Source of the DNA: Sphingopyxis macrogoltabida
GTDB lineage: Bacteria; Pseudomonadota; Alphaproteobacteria; Sphingomonadales; Sphingomonadaceae
Length of the DNA: 64,000 nucleotides
Assembly: GCF_001307295.1 (NCBI RefSeq)
Contig: NZ_CP012700.1
Coordinates: 1,119,001-1,183,000, forward strand
Direction: 5' to 3'
Shown one piece after another: positions 1 through 9,165 of this stretch. Under the pieces are notes generated by a model, which was not told the DNA's origin, did not search any database, and was given only the letters and a program-made list of their open reading frames with translations. Made by a program: the position numbers and the translations under genes. Each line of letters begins with the position of its first letter. Position 1 is the first letter of the stretch.

Positions 1-1371
1 CTGGCTCGGGTTGAGGTAGCTCGTGGCGTGGTGTGAAATCGCCATGGCGCCCTTGGCCACACCGCCTGCCAGGAACGGCACCGATGCGATGAGATAGCCG
101 GCCAGCAGACCGATATCGCTGTTGACGTCGGCCATTCCGGTAAAGCTCGCCAAGCTGAGGCCGTTGCTGCCCGTGACCGCGCTTATGTCGGCGGCGCCCT
201 TGTACATCAGCATCATGTGGAGGATCACGAACAGCGGTCCCCAGGCCGCGAGATAGAAGAAGCCTGTCACATAGCCCTTGAGTGCGACAGGTCCCGTCTT
301 GGGGAGCAGGAAGAGCGGGAAGAGCACCGGAAATAGCGCATAGAACAGCACGGTCAGCACGACGTTCAGGAGTGGGACCCACTTCATGGCGTTGCTCGCA
401 ATCGAGCCATAGGTCCGCTCGGTCTGAATGTCGGCGCGGGTCTGCGCGTAGACGTCGACATTGCCCGCGCCGCTGGTGCCGGACATCGAATGCATGGCCT
501 GGCTCATCGCGTTGATGGTCAGCGTCTGCTTGAAGATTTCGGTCGCGTTGGCCGAGACGCCGGTGAGATACTGATAGGCCACCGGCAGGTCGGCAAAGAG
601 CTTCGCCTTGGCGAGCGCGGCCGTCTGGTTGGGGTAAAGCTGACGGCCAAACACCGATCCCATCGCATCGACCAGTCCGGCCCACTGCGCATTGAGCGTG
701 TCGTAGGCCTCGCGGCAGGTCACGATGTTCGAGCTCACCTGGCCTGAAGCGGTATCCCGCGTCAGGAACCGCTGCGCGCGCGCCTGACTGCCCGGCGCGA
801 TTGTCGCCCAGATGTTGCCGGTTTCTGCCAACTCCTTCATCGAGTAGCGGCCGAGCAGAACGTCGTAGAACACGCATTGCCGGAAGTGCTCGTCGAGATT
901 GGCAGCAAACTCCGGATCGGAAATCCGCAAGGACCGGGTCGCATCGTAGAGCCGAGCGCCGTAGATCATCCCGTTTTTTGAATAGTTGAGATCACCGGGC
1001 AGGCCGAACACCACTTCTGCCGAGCCCGTCAGATAGTCGCCGACCTGGCTGGTAAAGCTCGCCATCAAGGCAAGACCCAGCGGCACGTTGCTGACATTGG
1101 CCGGGGCGAGGCTCGGATTGAGCCGGTCGGTCACATGGACATCGAGCCGCGGCACCATGAGGCAGGAGTAGATGAGCGTTGCGCCGAGGAACCAGTTTAT
1201 CCAGGCGCGCCAGTCCTGATTGAACGCGAGGGTGATGGCAGACAGGCCAAGCCCCATTACCATCACCACCTGGAGCAGGCTCTTGTAGCCCCCGTTACCG
1301 GTCCAGGCGGCGACTGCCTGGAAGACGTTGACCAGATAGTCCCCGCCGCCGACCGTGAAAATCTCGACCAT
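1..1371 (-). CDS. traG: Conjugative transfer protein TraG, N-terminal part (cut by window edge)
   Basis: TraG of F-type systems is an inner-membrane protein. Its N-terminal domain is needed for pilus assembly and its periplasmic C-terminal part for mating-pair stabilisation. The 457 codons visible start at ATG 1371 and stay open to base 1. They show an early hydrophobic region (residues about 25-60), then a soluble stretch with scattered Cys, then further membrane segments near residues 310-400, which is the TraG_N layout. The gene lies 33 bp after traH as the last visible member of the tra operon. The C-terminal half lies outside the window, so completeness cannot be judged. The family call is firm from position and membrane pattern. 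Confidence 0.88.
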   Translation of the reverse strand, partial: MVEIFTVGGGDYLVNVFQAVAAWTGNGGYKSLLQVVMVMGLGLSAITLAFNQDWRAWINWFLGATLIYSCLMVPRLDVHVTDRLNPSLAPANVSNVPLGLALMASFTSQVGDYLTGSAEVVFGLPGDLNYSKNGMIYGARLYDATRSLRISDPEFAANLDEHFRQCVFYDVLLGRYSMKELAETGNIWATIAPGSQARAQRFLTRDTASGQVSSNIVTCREAYDTLNAQWAGLVDAMGSVFGRQLYPNQTAALAKAKLFADLPVAYQYLTGVSANATEIFKQTLTINAMSQAMHSMSGTSGAGNVDVYAQTRADIQTERTYGSIASNAMKWVPLLNVVLTVLFYALFPVLFPLFLLPKTGPVALKGYVTGFFYLAAWGPLFVILHMMLMYKGAADISAVTGSNGLSLASFTGMADVNSDIGLLAGYLIASVPFLAGGVAKGAMAISHHATSYLNPSQ

Positions 1372-1404
1372 GTCTGTTGTCCCGCCTGGATGTGGTTGGT
1401 CCGA

Positions 1405-2841
1405 TCAGTGGGTGAGGGCGCGGTTCTGGACGCCGCGCGACCAGTCCAGCGATGCGGCCATTCCGGGCGACATCGAGGCGGCCAGCACGTTCTCGATGAA
1501 CGCCGTCTTCTCGATGATCTGCAGCACCGCATTGACCTTGAGGTGCGTGTTGGCCTGCCGGTCAGCGAGAGCCTGACGCACGACATTGACCTGATTCTGC
1601 CACATGGCGATCTTGGCTTCGTCGGCCCCGATGAAGCTCGACATCGAGCGGCCCGCCTCGCTCACGATCCGGTCGAGCACGGCAAACAACAGGTCGACAC
1701 TGGCGATCTCGGCCAGGGTCTCCCGGTCGTCGGTCGGCATGCCCCGGCCATAGGCCGCCTGGACGGTCAGGATCTTGTAGAGCGGGATAGACGCGACTTG
1801 CAGCAGTTCCTTCTGCTCTTCGCTGATCGCGGTGTCGTCCCGGATGGCCTGAACCATACCGCCGATGAGCGCAGCCACGCGCGGCCGCAGCGCTTTCGAT
1901 GCCGGCAGGCTCAGCGACTTGAAGCCCGGGTTGAGGCACTTCTCCGTTTCGTCGCAGTCGAAGATGAGGACATTGCCATTCGCCGTGCCATCCAGCAGCG
2001 AAGTCACGAGGGTGGACGAGGCTTCGCCGACGATTGGCACGAACTTGCCCGGCTCATCGTCCTTTGGGGGCACGTAGATGATCGTGCCCAGCAGCGTCAT
2101 CGCATATTCGGCGAGCTCTTCGTCGAACCGGCCGCCTGGCGAGAAGAACGCCGACTTCTTGAGGATCGTCCAGGTGTAGTTTCGCGGCACACCGGGATTG
2201 ACGTCGTCATACTTGCCCGAGCCTTGCGCGGTCGTGCTCGAGCGCTGCCCCCTGGTGCCGCACCCATGCTTGGCCGCGGCATAGTCGGTGAAAATCCCTT
2301 CGGAGTTGCCGATCGCTTCGCAGATCGCCTTGTCGGCAAGGTCGCCCTTGGGCCAGATCCCGCCCACCAGACCCTGGGCCATTTCGCAGGAGTTGATGTT
2401 GAGGTTGTTCATGAGCTGAGCCTTCTGGCTGAACTCCTGCATGATCTTCGAGCATTCCGGGCAGACCGTGTCGATCGCTAGGCTGAAGGCAAAGCCGACC
2501 GCATTGTTCGCGACTGCCTTCAGCATCGCGACGATCTCGCTCGCGTTGATGAAGCTGAAGGACCCCGCAAAGATGTCGATGCCGCCGCAACCGGCGCGAG
2601 CGCGCGGCAACTGCAGATTGGCGATGTTGGTGGTCTTCTGCGGGAAGCGTGTCCAGACATTGCCGAGGCTGTAATAGCCAGCAGACTGCCCCTGGAACGC
2701 GGTCGGTCCGTTGACGTTGGCAGCCCCCCCGACGTCGTTCAGAAACGAGTCCATCGAACTGCCGACATCGGCCGATGCGCCAGACAGCGGGAGGGCGAAG
2801 GGGAGGGCGGCTGCCAGAAGCGCAGCGATGGCTCTTTTCAT
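1405..2841 (-). CDS. traH: Conjugal transfer protein TraH
   Basis: TraH is a periplasmic/outer-membrane-associated F-pilus assembly protein that works with TraF, TrbB, TraU, TraW and TrbI in pilus extension and retraction. The 478-residue product has a signal peptide ending near Ala-Ser-Ala-Asp. The early motif GDIDIF-like 'CGGIDIFAGSFSFI' (about residues 85-98) and the motif 'CPECSKIM' typical of the family follow. The start at 2841 is one base after the stop of traF. An alternative in-frame ATG at 2853 lies inside traF and is less likely. Length matches F TraH (about 458). Cys residues fit an oxidised periplasmic fold. Confidence 0.93.
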   Translation of the reverse strand: MKRAIAALLAAALPFALPLSGASADVGSSMDSFLNDVGGAANVNGPTAFQGQSAGYYSLGNVWTRFPQKTTNIANLQLPRARAGCGGIDIFAGSFSFINASEIVAMLKAVANNAVGFAFSLAIDTVCPECSKIMQEFSQKAQLMNNLNINSCEMAQGLVGGIWPKGDLADKAICEAIGNSEGIFTDYAAAKHGCGTRGQRSSTTAQGSGKYDDVNPGVPRNYTWTILKKSAFFSPGGRFDEELAEYAMTLLGTIIYVPPKDDEPGKFVPIVGEASSTLVTSLLDGTANGNVLIFDCDETEKCLNPGFKSLSLPASKALRPRVAALIGGMVQAIRDDTAISEEQKELLQVASIPLYKILTVQAAYGRGMPTDDRETLAEIASVDLLFAVLDRIVSEAGRSMSSFIGADEAKIAMWQNQVNVVRQALADRQANTHLKVNAVLQIIEKTAFIENVLAASMSPGMAASLDWSRGVQNRALTH

Positions 2842-2842
2842 C

Positions 2843-3694
2843 CTAGTAGTCACGTCCAGCTTCCTTCGATGTGAGGAGGTAAATCCGGTCCTGAAGCTCG
2901 TCGGCGCTCATGACGCCGTAGCCGATCGGAATGGGGCGGCCGGTCCGCGCGTCCCAGAGCACGACCGCTGGCGTGATCTTGGGCTCGAGCCCCATGCGGC
3001 TGCGCTGGTTGGTCTCGACCGTGTAGTTCGGGAAATGCCGCGACGGGCCGCCATCGGTCGAAATCGCGCGCACCGCGATATGCCACGTCGAGGCAACGCT
3101 CTGCACGATCGGCGACATGACTTCGCAAGCGCCGCAGCTCTGGGCGAAGAAGTAGAAGAGCCCGTAACGCTCGGAAAGCTGGGCCATCGCGGCGTTCCGT
3201 TCCGCGCTTCGCGAATCCTGCCACTGGCGCTTGCCAAGCGTCGAGACCGGGCGCTGCAGCGTGTAGTCGAGCTCGGGATCCTGCCACATCGCCCGCTGCC
3301 AGACGTCGCTGAAGAGCGATGCCCGGTCGAGCTGGGCGCGCTGGAACCGAATATAGGCCGTCACATTTGCTGGCGTCGGCTCGAGGATCGCCTTGGCCTT
3401 CAGTTCGCGCAACGTCGCAGTGATCGCGTCAAGTTGGCTGGTCGCGCTGGACGTAGGTGCTGGCGAGGGCGAATTCTGCTCCGGCGGCTTGGGCCGCTCG
3501 CAGTAGAACCAGTATCCGAGCCGCCGCTCTTCGCAATAGAAGCTATCCTGGCGCTCGGCCGATTGTGCGCTGGGCGGCGCATCGGTCCGGCTTGCGACCG
3601 GCTGGGCGGTCGCCGCAGAAAACTGGAAAACGGAATTGGCAATTGCGCAGGCGGCAAGCAGCCGCCACGCGACCTTACTGGCGGGCGCGTGCAT
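2843..3694 (-). CDS. traF: Type-F conjugative transfer pilus assembly protein TraF (thioredoxin-like)
   Basis: Periplasmic thioredoxin-fold protein of the TraF/TrbB family, used in F-pilus assembly. The 283 residues begin with a signal peptide (cleavage near ATAQ). The family motif 'GYWFYCE' lies around residue 60, and a C-terminal thioredoxin-like domain contains 'SCGACEVM' (a CxxC pair, about residues 188-195) and a cis-Pro-like 'ITPAVVL'. F TraF itself lacks CxxC, so this copy may be redox-active, perhaps with the DsbC encoded upstream. It overlaps the end of traN by 20 bp and almost touches traH, which indicates translational coupling. Confidence 0.93.
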   Translation of the reverse strand: MHAPASKVAWRLLAACAIANSVFQFSAATAQPVASRTDAPPSAQSAERQDSFYCEERRLGYWFYCERPKPPEQNSPSPAPTSSATSQLDAITATLRELKAKAILEPTPANVTAYIRFQRAQLDRASLFSDVWQRAMWQDPELDYTLQRPVSTLGKRQWQDSRSAERNAAMAQLSERYGLFYFFAQSCGACEVMSPIVQSVASTWHIAVRAISTDGGPSRHFPNYTVETNQRSRMGLEPKITPAVVLWDARTGRPIPIGYGVMSADELQDRIYLLTSKEAGRDY

Positions 3695-5402
3695 AGTAGT
3701 CCTCGATCTTCTGTTGGATGTCCTGGGTGGCCTGAAGCTCGTCGGGCAGGCGGGCGGCGTCGGTGAACTCGGCGTAGACCTCGCTGAAGTCCATTTTCGA
3801 GAGGTCGAGCCGGGCGAACTCGTCGATGGTGAAGCCCTGGCATTGCTCGGTCTTCGGCTTGCCCCAGGGCTTGTTCAGCTGCTGGCGGCCTTGCTCCTGC
3901 AGGATCCGCGAGAGCTTGGATTCAAAGCAGCAGTAGACCTTGCGCTTGGTCAGGCACACGCCAAGGAAGGAGGACGAGCAATAAGTGCCGACGTAGGCGC
4001 ACAGACCCTGCGCATCCTTCTGATGCAGCAGCATCTCCTCGCGGCTGCAGCCCAGCGCTACGAGCAGCTGGATGCCCGGGATGAGCGGGAAACCCTTGCC
4101 CTTGCAGCAGTTGAGCACGCCGAAGACCTTGGACGAGCAGCTTTCCCGGGTCCCCTTGAACAGAGTGAGGTTGTCCGGATCGAATTCGCGGCGCGCCTGG
4201 TTCATCGCGTTCAAGGCGACGGCCGCGTCCTTGAACTCGTCGTTGGCCTCGCGCTGGATGGTCTCGCACGAGCCATCGATGCAGTAGACATCGCCGTCGC
4301 AGATGAACTGGTTGGTGTTCGCAGGCTGGTCTGGAACCGGACAATCATAGACCCGCTCCCAGGTGCGGCAGGGCTCCCCCGCGAGGCAGTCTTCGCGCAC
4401 CAGCTTGCAGCCCGGAGTGGCTTCAAGTGTCTGGCAGTCCTGTGCCTCGATGAACTGCGCGCAGCTATAACTGCGGCTCCACGCCCAGCACGGCTGCGTC
4501 ACGGCGATGCCATCGACGATGCGGGTCACCGGGTCGCTGTCCGTGCACGTCTCGGTGTCCTGCTGGCACGAGGTATCAGCCGCAAGACCAGCACACTGGC
4601 TTTCATCGCGCGTGGTCGTGACGACGTTCTCGCCTGTCACCGTGTAGGGCGTCGCGCCATCGACCGGCGCCGTGCAACTCACGAGATCGACCCTCAGATC
4701 GCCCGAGTTACAGCCCCAGTAGATCCCGAAATAGGGATCGCACAGGTTGATCGGATAGGACTGCGTGACCGTGCATTGCGGAGCGGGGTAGCGGTTGCAA
4801 TTGTAGATCGAAGCCGGGTCCACACCGCTGCCGCCTACGCAATAGTAGCCGTAGACCTGCCGCTGCTCGACACGCGCGGTCAACGTCACGGGGCAGGTCC
4901 GCGTTTCCTGTGTCGCCGTATAGCCGACATTGCAGGTCGCCATGTAGCGCGCCGCGGTTCCGCTGGCCGGCGGCAAGGGCACGCAGCGTCCCTGTGAGCC
5001 GCCGATGGCCATTCCGCTCGTATAGGCGAGCGGGTCATCGCTGATCACATTGCTGCGCGCGATCGTTGCATCGAGATCCTGCGGCGCAAACCGGGCGCGC
5101 CGGTCCATCGAATCCCGCATGGCCTTGTAGCCTGTGTTGGTCGTCGCCTGGCTCGCCGCTTCGCGGCTCATCCGGTCAGGATCGTCGAAGTAACCCGACT
5201 GGCTCGGCGTGCCGCCGAAATTGGGGATGCGGCTTGCATCCGGGTTCGTCGTTGCCGCGCTTTGCGCCGCGGCTGCCTTGTCCTGTCCGAAAGCCTTGCC
5301 ATCGGCCTTGGCAGCATCGGTTGTAGTCTGGGCGTAGAGCGGGCCGGCGAGGGCGAGAAGAAGCCCGCCCACGCCAGCCAGAGAGAGGACCGATCGTTTC
5401 AT
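3675..5402 (-). CDS. traN: Conjugal mating-pair stabilisation protein TraN
   Basis: TraN is a Cys-rich outer-membrane adhesin that stabilises the donor-recipient pair by contacting recipient outer-membrane proteins. The 575-residue product has a signal peptide ending at LYAQ and 32 cysteines by my count, concentrated between residues 135 and 530, typical of TraN. F TraN is about 600 aa with 22 conserved Cys. The start ATG overlaps the trbC stop as ATGA. Its disulfides presumably depend on the DsbC made from the same operon (inference). TraN alleles set host range, so the variable middle section would be the informative part. Confidence 0.92.
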   Translation of the reverse strand: MKRSVLSLAGVGGLLLALAGPLYAQTTTDAAKADGKAFGQDKAAAAQSAATTNPDASRIPNFGGTPSQSGYFDDPDRMSREAASQATTNTGYKAMRDSMDRRARFAPQDLDATIARSNVISDDPLAYTSGMAIGGSQGRCVPLPPASGTAARYMATCNVGYTATQETRTCPVTLTARVEQRQVYGYYCVGGSGVDPASIYNCNRYPAPQCTVTQSYPINLCDPYFGIYWGCNSGDLRVDLVSCTAPVDGATPYTVTGENVVTTTRDESQCAGLAADTSCQQDTETCTDSDPVTRIVDGIAVTQPCWAWSRSYSCAQFIEAQDCQTLEATPGCKLVREDCLAGEPCRTWERVYDCPVPDQPANTNQFICDGDVYCIDGSCETIQREANDEFKDAAVALNAMNQARREFDPDNLTLFKGTRESCSSKVFGVLNCCKGKGFPLIPGIQLLVALGCSREEMLLHQKDAQGLCAYVGTYCSSSFLGVCLTKRKVYCCFESKLSRILQEQGRQQLNKPWGKPKTEQCQGFTIDEFARLDLSKMDFSEVYAEFTDAARLPDELQATQDIQQKIEDYYARARQ

Positions 5403-6163
5403 GGAACCTGCCTTTCAAGACGGGCGAGGTGCTGGGCGGCGAGCAAAGCGCCGGGGCCGCCGCCGCGCGCGAAGGTCTCGAGCGCGTAAGCTGCGCTGAC
5501 ATTGCCGCTCATCCGGTCGTGCGGCGGAACTTGCGTCCGGCAGTCGAACCCGTCGCACAGATCGAAGTCGCTGCTGGTGACGACGTAGGTGGGAACCGAC
5601 TCGATCCCGAAGGCGCGGAACAGTCGCGGGTCGATGCCGACGCCGTCCAGCTGCTCGCCGGGCTTGGCAACTTTGGCCAATGCCGTGGTGAGAGCCTTGA
5701 CGCTGTTGCCGGGCAGCCCGCGCAAGGCAACAACACCGCCAGCCTTGGTCACGTCGTCGATCATCGCACGCAGCGCTGCAGGCGGCATCGATAGCGAAGC
5801 AAAGGCGATGAACCTCGGCGCCTCGCCCATGCCTTCGCTGGTCATGGCGCCTGCATCGGCCACCATTCGGTCAAAATCGAATGTGCTGGCCTCACCAGGC
5901 TTCGTGTTTGCGGCGGCCTCACGTGTGTAGCGGCGAGCGTGCGCCTCGGCCTCGTCGGAGCTGGTCCTCGCCTCCCGCGCGAGGGCTTCGGCTCTGGCGC
6001 GGGCATTGGCGGACAGCGCGTCGGCATCGGGGGCACCAGCACTGGCCCGCGCCCGGATAGCGGCCAGATCGAGGTCCGGTTCGGCCGTCTGCGCCGAGGC
6101 GCCAGCCAAAGCAGCAAGGCTGGAAAGCGATGCGACGACAAGAAGATGAGGAAGTTTGTTCAT
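5399..6163 (-). CDS. trbC: Type-F conjugative transfer protein TrbC
   Basis: TrbC is a periplasmic pilus-assembly protein with a thioredoxin-like fold, fused to TraW in some plasmids. The true start is the ATG at 6163, which overlaps the traU stop (ATGA); the longer open frame upstream lies inside traU and is rejected. The 254-residue product has a signal peptide (cleavage near ASAQ), an Ala/Arg-rich helical linker (about 30-90), and the conserved 'FASLSMPPAALRAM' and 'VPTYVV' segments of the TrbC_Ftype domain (about 115-230). No CxxC active site is seen in the thioredoxin-like region, as usual for TrbC. Confidence 0.92.
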   Translation of the reverse strand: MNKLPHLLVVASLSSLAALAGASAQTAEPDLDLAAIRARASAGAPDADALSANARARAEALAREARTSSDEAEAHARRYTREAAANTKPGEASTFDFDRMVADAGAMTSEGMGEAPRFIAFASLSMPPAALRAMIDDVTKAGGVVALRGLPGNSVKALTTALAKVAKPGEQLDGVGIDPRLFRAFGIESVPTYVVTSSDFDLCDGFDCRTQVPPHDRMSGNVSAAYALETFARGGGPGALLAAQHLARLERQVP

Positions 6164-7188
6164 AGCGCACAGCAATTCCGCTTGCGCCAGACCAGGTAGC
6201 CCATGTCCTCGCCAATGGCGGGATAGACCTGGCCTGCCGACATGAAGGTGGTAGAGGCACCAATGGGCGCGCAGGCGTAGCGGCCCTTGGTCTGCGGATT
6301 GGGATTGGTGGCCTGGAAGCGGTATTGCTGCTTGCGCATCACCGGCATGAGGTACTTGCCGCAAAGCCCTTTGCTGCCCATCGTCCCCCAAGCGACGAGT
6401 TCGCGGTGGAGCTTGTAGGAGAAGCGGGCGAGCGCGAGCCGCGATGCCTGCACATGGCCGATCGTTGCCGAGACATTGCCGTTGAGCGGATACATCGTGC
6501 CCTGGCAGCCTGCGCACCAGAACAGCTCATCGGTCGGCAGCTTGGCCGTTGCCGCCACGCAGTCCGCTGCACATGCGGCAAGCGCCAAGGGATTGGCGAA
6601 GAGGACCGCCTCGGGATTGATAATCGCGGTTAGCTCGCTGTCCTGCCACAGCGGATCAATCTCGGTGATGTAGAGGATGTCGATCGAGCCGGACTCGAGA
6701 CAAAGGAAATCGGCGACGATCTCCATCCAGTATATCAGCGGATAGGCATACCAGTGGACATGCCACTGCGAGCTGTACTGCGTGGCGCCGCCAACCGCCG
6801 ATGGCCCCGCCATCGACTTGAAGCCGATGTCGAACCCCGGATCGAGCTTCATCCCGCCGAGATTGACAAAGCACCATGGCTTCATGCTGACGTCGGCAAG
6901 CCGGACCGGCTCCCAGAACCCCATGGCGATGCCGGGCCGCAAACCGCAGAGGCAAACGGGGAGAGCCGGGTTGCTCGGATCGGGACGGCTCGACGGCCAG
7001 ATCTTCAGGCCACCGATCGAGATCGGAAACAGGCATGACCAGCAAATGTCCGTGATCGGATTGACGAACTTGCCAGTGCAGCGCCCGGGGCCGGCCGCAG
7101 CCTGGGCAGGAGCACTGGACACGACGCTCAGGCTGGTGAGCAGAAGTGCTCCGCAAAGCCATGACAGAAGGCGTATTTTCTTGCTCAT
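6160..7188 (-). CDS. traU: Conjugal transfer pilus assembly protein TraU
   Basis: TraU is a periplasmic Cys-rich protein required for efficient F-pilus assembly and DNA transfer. The 342-residue product has a signal peptide (cleavage near AQAAA), then the hallmark 'CTGKFVNPITDICWSCLFP' and 'CLCGLRPG' segments (about residues 37-88), 'CCAL' at the C-terminus, and many paired cysteines. Length equals F TraU (330). The stop overlaps the trbC start; the start overlaps the traW stop. It is one of the best conserved genes of the operon, so the call is secure. Confidence 0.95.
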   Translation of the reverse strand: MSKKIRLLSWLCGALLLTSLSVVSSAPAQAAAGPGRCTGKFVNPITDICWSCLFPISIGGLKIWPSSRPDPSNPALPVCLCGLRPGIAMGFWEPVRLADVSMKPWCFVNLGGMKLDPGFDIGFKSMAGPSAVGGATQYSSQWHVHWYAYPLIYWMEIVADFLCLESGSIDILYITEIDPLWQDSELTAIINPEAVLFANPLALAACAADCVAATAKLPTDELFWCAGCQGTMYPLNGNVSATIGHVQASRLALARFSYKLHRELVAWGTMGSKGLCGKYLMPVMRKQQYRFQATNPNPQTKGRYACAPIGASTTFMSAGQVYPAIGEDMGYLVWRKRNCCAL

Positions 7189-7832
7189 GACGGCGCACGC
7201 TCCTTGAGAGCCACGGGGTGTTCGGTGATGATGAGCGCGCGGCCCTGCTGCTCGACGGTTGCGGGCACCGCGCGAATGCCGAAGTGTTTCACCAGCGTGC
7301 CGCCCTGATCGAAGTAGAAGCGCCGCTGACGGGCCTTCATGAGTTCGAGCGGCGCACCGGCTACGAGGATGAGCTTGGCCTTTGTGCTGGCATAGCGACG
7401 AGTGGCCCAGGCGAGTTGTGCCGGGTCGTCCCCATCGAGAAAGACGAGAGGTGCGCGCAGCGGCACGGTATCGAGCGGATTGACCCGCGTGCCTGCAGCA
7501 ATGATGACCCGGCCTTTGTCGTCGGCAATATCGCGCGGGGCGGTGATCGTCGGATCGAAGCGCCAGCTGCGCAGTGCCGAGGCGAGCGTAACGCCCGCGA
7601 CCGGCTCTGGCCGGTCCACCCGAGCGATTGTCCGCCGCTTCAGCTCTTCGTTGAGACGGGCCGTTTCGCCGGTCTTCTCAAGCTGGGTGAGCCTGGCATG
7701 GATCTGCTGAAGCAGGTCCGGTTCGATGACCGGCCATACCGCGCCGTGCTGGCCGTAATCGCGAGCCATTGCCTGTGGTGCGATGGCCAGCGCCAGCGCA
7801 GTGGTGCAAACCGGCAGAGTGAGGAGCCTCAC
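7185..7832 (-). CDS. traW: Type-F conjugative transfer protein TraW
   Basis: TraW is a periplasmic pilus-assembly protein that interacts with TrbC and TraU. I chose the GTG at 7832, which overlaps the preceding stop as GTGA and is followed by a clean signal peptide (cleavage near AMARD); an upstream ATG at 7877 lies inside the peptidase gene. The resulting 215-residue protein carries the family features 'RDYGQHGAVWPVIEPDLL' (about 23-40) and 'FYFDQGGTLVKHFGIRAVPA' (about 172-191), a thioredoxin-like C-terminal segment. Length fits F TraW (210). Confidence 0.92.
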   Translation of the reverse strand: MRLLTLPVCTTALALAIAPQAMARDYGQHGAVWPVIEPDLLQQIHARLTQLEKTGETARLNEELKRRTIARVDRPEPVAGVTLASALRSWRFDPTITAPRDIADDKGRVIIAAGTRVNPLDTVPLRAPLVFLDGDDPAQLAWATRRYASTKAKLILVAGAPLELMKARQRRFYFDQGGTLVKHFGIRAVPATVEQQGRALIITEHPVALKERAPS

Positions 7833-8353
7833 AGGATTGGCCTCCCGACCCCGAGTATGCGCGGTCCACAGATCCAACCGATCGCGGCATAACGACTGTC
7901 GAAGCCATCCTTGTGTTCGCTGGTGACGAAGTAGCAGCCTTTCGGCACGCGCCCCGTAGGTCCAAGCGCCAGCGGTTCGCCGAGGCGGCTCTCAAGCTTG
8001 GCCTTGGCCACGGCCTCACCGTTGACGAAGTAGATGCGGTTTTGCTCGGTGATGATGTCGCCCGGAACACCGCTCACCCGCTTGCCGAACGGCTTGGGCT
8101 TCGCCCCGAAATGCTTGACCAACAAAGGCGAGGTGGGCGGTTCGAACAGGATGATGTCCCCGCGATGCACGGGTGCCCCTCGCGTGACCCAGATGGCCCA
8201 GTAGGGCAGGCTGGGGCTCACATTGATCATGAGCGCATGGCCCTGCGCGAAGGCGGCAAGCGAGGAGAGCGCCAGTGCCCCGGCGCCGAGCCCGCCCCAA
8301 AGCACGAGCCGGCGCGCCGATGCTGAGCGGATCAAGAGATCAGCGGGCAGCAT
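7829..8353 (-). CDS. Conjugative transfer signal peptidase, S26 family (TraF of RP4 type)
   Basis: Serine signal peptidase of the S26C/TraF type, which in RP4 matures the pilin. In this operon it likely processes TraA or another exported tra product (inference). The 174-residue product starts at ATG 8353, overlapping the trbI end. It has one N-terminal membrane segment, the Ser motif region 'NVSPSLPYW' (about 45-53) and the Lys-containing 'GKRVSGVPGD' (about 92-101), consistent with a Ser/Lys dyad. F itself does not encode this enzyme, but many sphingomonad F-like clusters do. The name traF is shared with an unrelated gene in the same operon, so no symbol is given. Confidence 0.88.
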   Translation of the reverse strand: MLPADLLIRSASARRLVLWGGLGAGALALSSLAAFAQGHALMINVSPSLPYWAIWVTRGAPVHRGDIILFEPPTSPLLVKHFGAKPKPFGKRVSGVPGDIITEQNRIYFVNGEAVAKAKLESRLGEPLALGPTGRVPKGCYFVTSEHKDGFDSRYAAIGWICGPRILGVGRPIL

Positions 8354-8747
8354 CGGGAAGGGCTCCCATGCGGCGCACGACGTCGGCACGCACAGACCCG
8401 GTCAGGTCCGGTGTGCTCCCGGCGACCACTGCTTCGGCAACCAGAACTGTCCGGCCTTCGCGTCCGAGCTTCTGTACCGAGGCTTCCACGGCCTTGAGGT
8501 AGGCCTGGACGCGCAGTCTGGTTTCTTCAGGCGGCCGACCGGCACGCGCTTCGGCTTCGATGAAGTCGCCCATGATCCGGCTCAGCTGGACCGTGACGAC
8601 CTCGCGTTTTTCCAGGGTGAGCAGCTTGTCCGTCGCCCAGACACCCCACAGAACCTGACCGACCATGCCAGCGCCGACCACGACAGCGGTGAGATTGATC
8701 GCTGAAAGCCGCCCCTGCAGGCTCGATGTTGCCAGAATGTTCTTCAC
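8340..8747 (-). CDS. trbI: Type-F conjugative transfer protein TrbI
   Basis: TrbI of F is a small inner-membrane/periplasmic protein that affects pilus retraction. The GTG at 8747 overlaps the upstream stop (GTGA) and gives 135 residues: one membrane helix (about 12-35), then a soluble helical domain with 'VVTVQLSRIMGDFIEAEAR' (about 48-66), typical of the TrbI_Ftype family. The longer open frame begins inside the preceding gene. F TrbI is 128 aa. It sits between traC and traW, its usual place. Confidence 0.85.
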   Translation of the reverse strand: MKNILATSSLQGRLSAINLTAVVVGAGMVGQVLWGVWATDKLLTLEKREVVTVQLSRIMGDFIEAEARAGRPPEETRLRVQAYLKAVEASVQKLGREGRTVLVAEAVVAGSTPDLTGSVRADVVRRMGALPDAAR

Positions 8748-9136
8748 AGCTTTTCTCCCGAAAGTTCGCGGTCGAGATCGCGGATGAAGCGCGGCATGCG
8801 CCACACGACGACGAGCGTCGCGAGACCGATCAGAACGAACTTGCACTGGCCGAGGAATGTCACGCGCCGTGCGAGGTCGGCCGCGAGGAAGCGGTCACCG
8901 AGATTGGCGACATGGGCGAAGAAGGCATCGGGATTGCCGCCCGACAACAGCAGGAAGAACAACAGCGGCAGGCCCAGCGCCATCAGGTAGGATGAGCCGA
9001 GAAACAGGCAGCCGCGAAGCAGAATGTAGCAGCCATCGGCCATGCGCGAGCGCAAGGTCTGGACTGGCTGGCTGACGGGCTGTTCGTCTTCGGACGGGTC
9101 GTTCCGGTCGAAGGGGGTGACGAGGTGGAGAGGCAT
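8744..9136 (-). CDS. Small two-helix membrane protein in tra operon, unknown
   Basis: I do not recognise this 130-residue protein. It lies between traC (29 bp gap) and trbI (GTGA overlap), so it is translated as part of the conjugation operon. Residues 1-35 are polar and acidic. Two hydrophobic helices follow, about 40-66 (rich in Leu and Gly) and about 92-110, then a basic tail. No Cys pair or lipobox is visible apart from single Cys residues next to the helices. A structural role in the inner-membrane complex beside TraC is possible but unproven. The F plasmid has no obvious counterpart at this position. Confidence 0.75.
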   Translation of the reverse strand: MPLHLVTPFDRNDPSEDEQPVSQPVQTLRSRMADGCYILLRGCLFLGSSYLMALGLPLLFFLLLSGGNPDAFFAHVANLGDRFLAADLARRVTFLGQCKFVLIGLATLVVVWRMPRFIRDLDRELSGEKL

Positions 9137-9165
9137 GGAATTAGGGATCCTTTGGTGATGGGGTG

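Noticed and set aside
1135..2481. 448-codon open frame on the plus strand opposite traG and traH
   Set aside because: Fully antisense to two well-recognised genes; Arg/Gly/Val-rich composition of a GC-rich shadow frame; no domain.
6164..6517. N-terminal extension of trbC from an upstream ATG
   Set aside because: Lies inside traU in another frame; the start at 6163 with ATGA overlap and a signal peptide is better.
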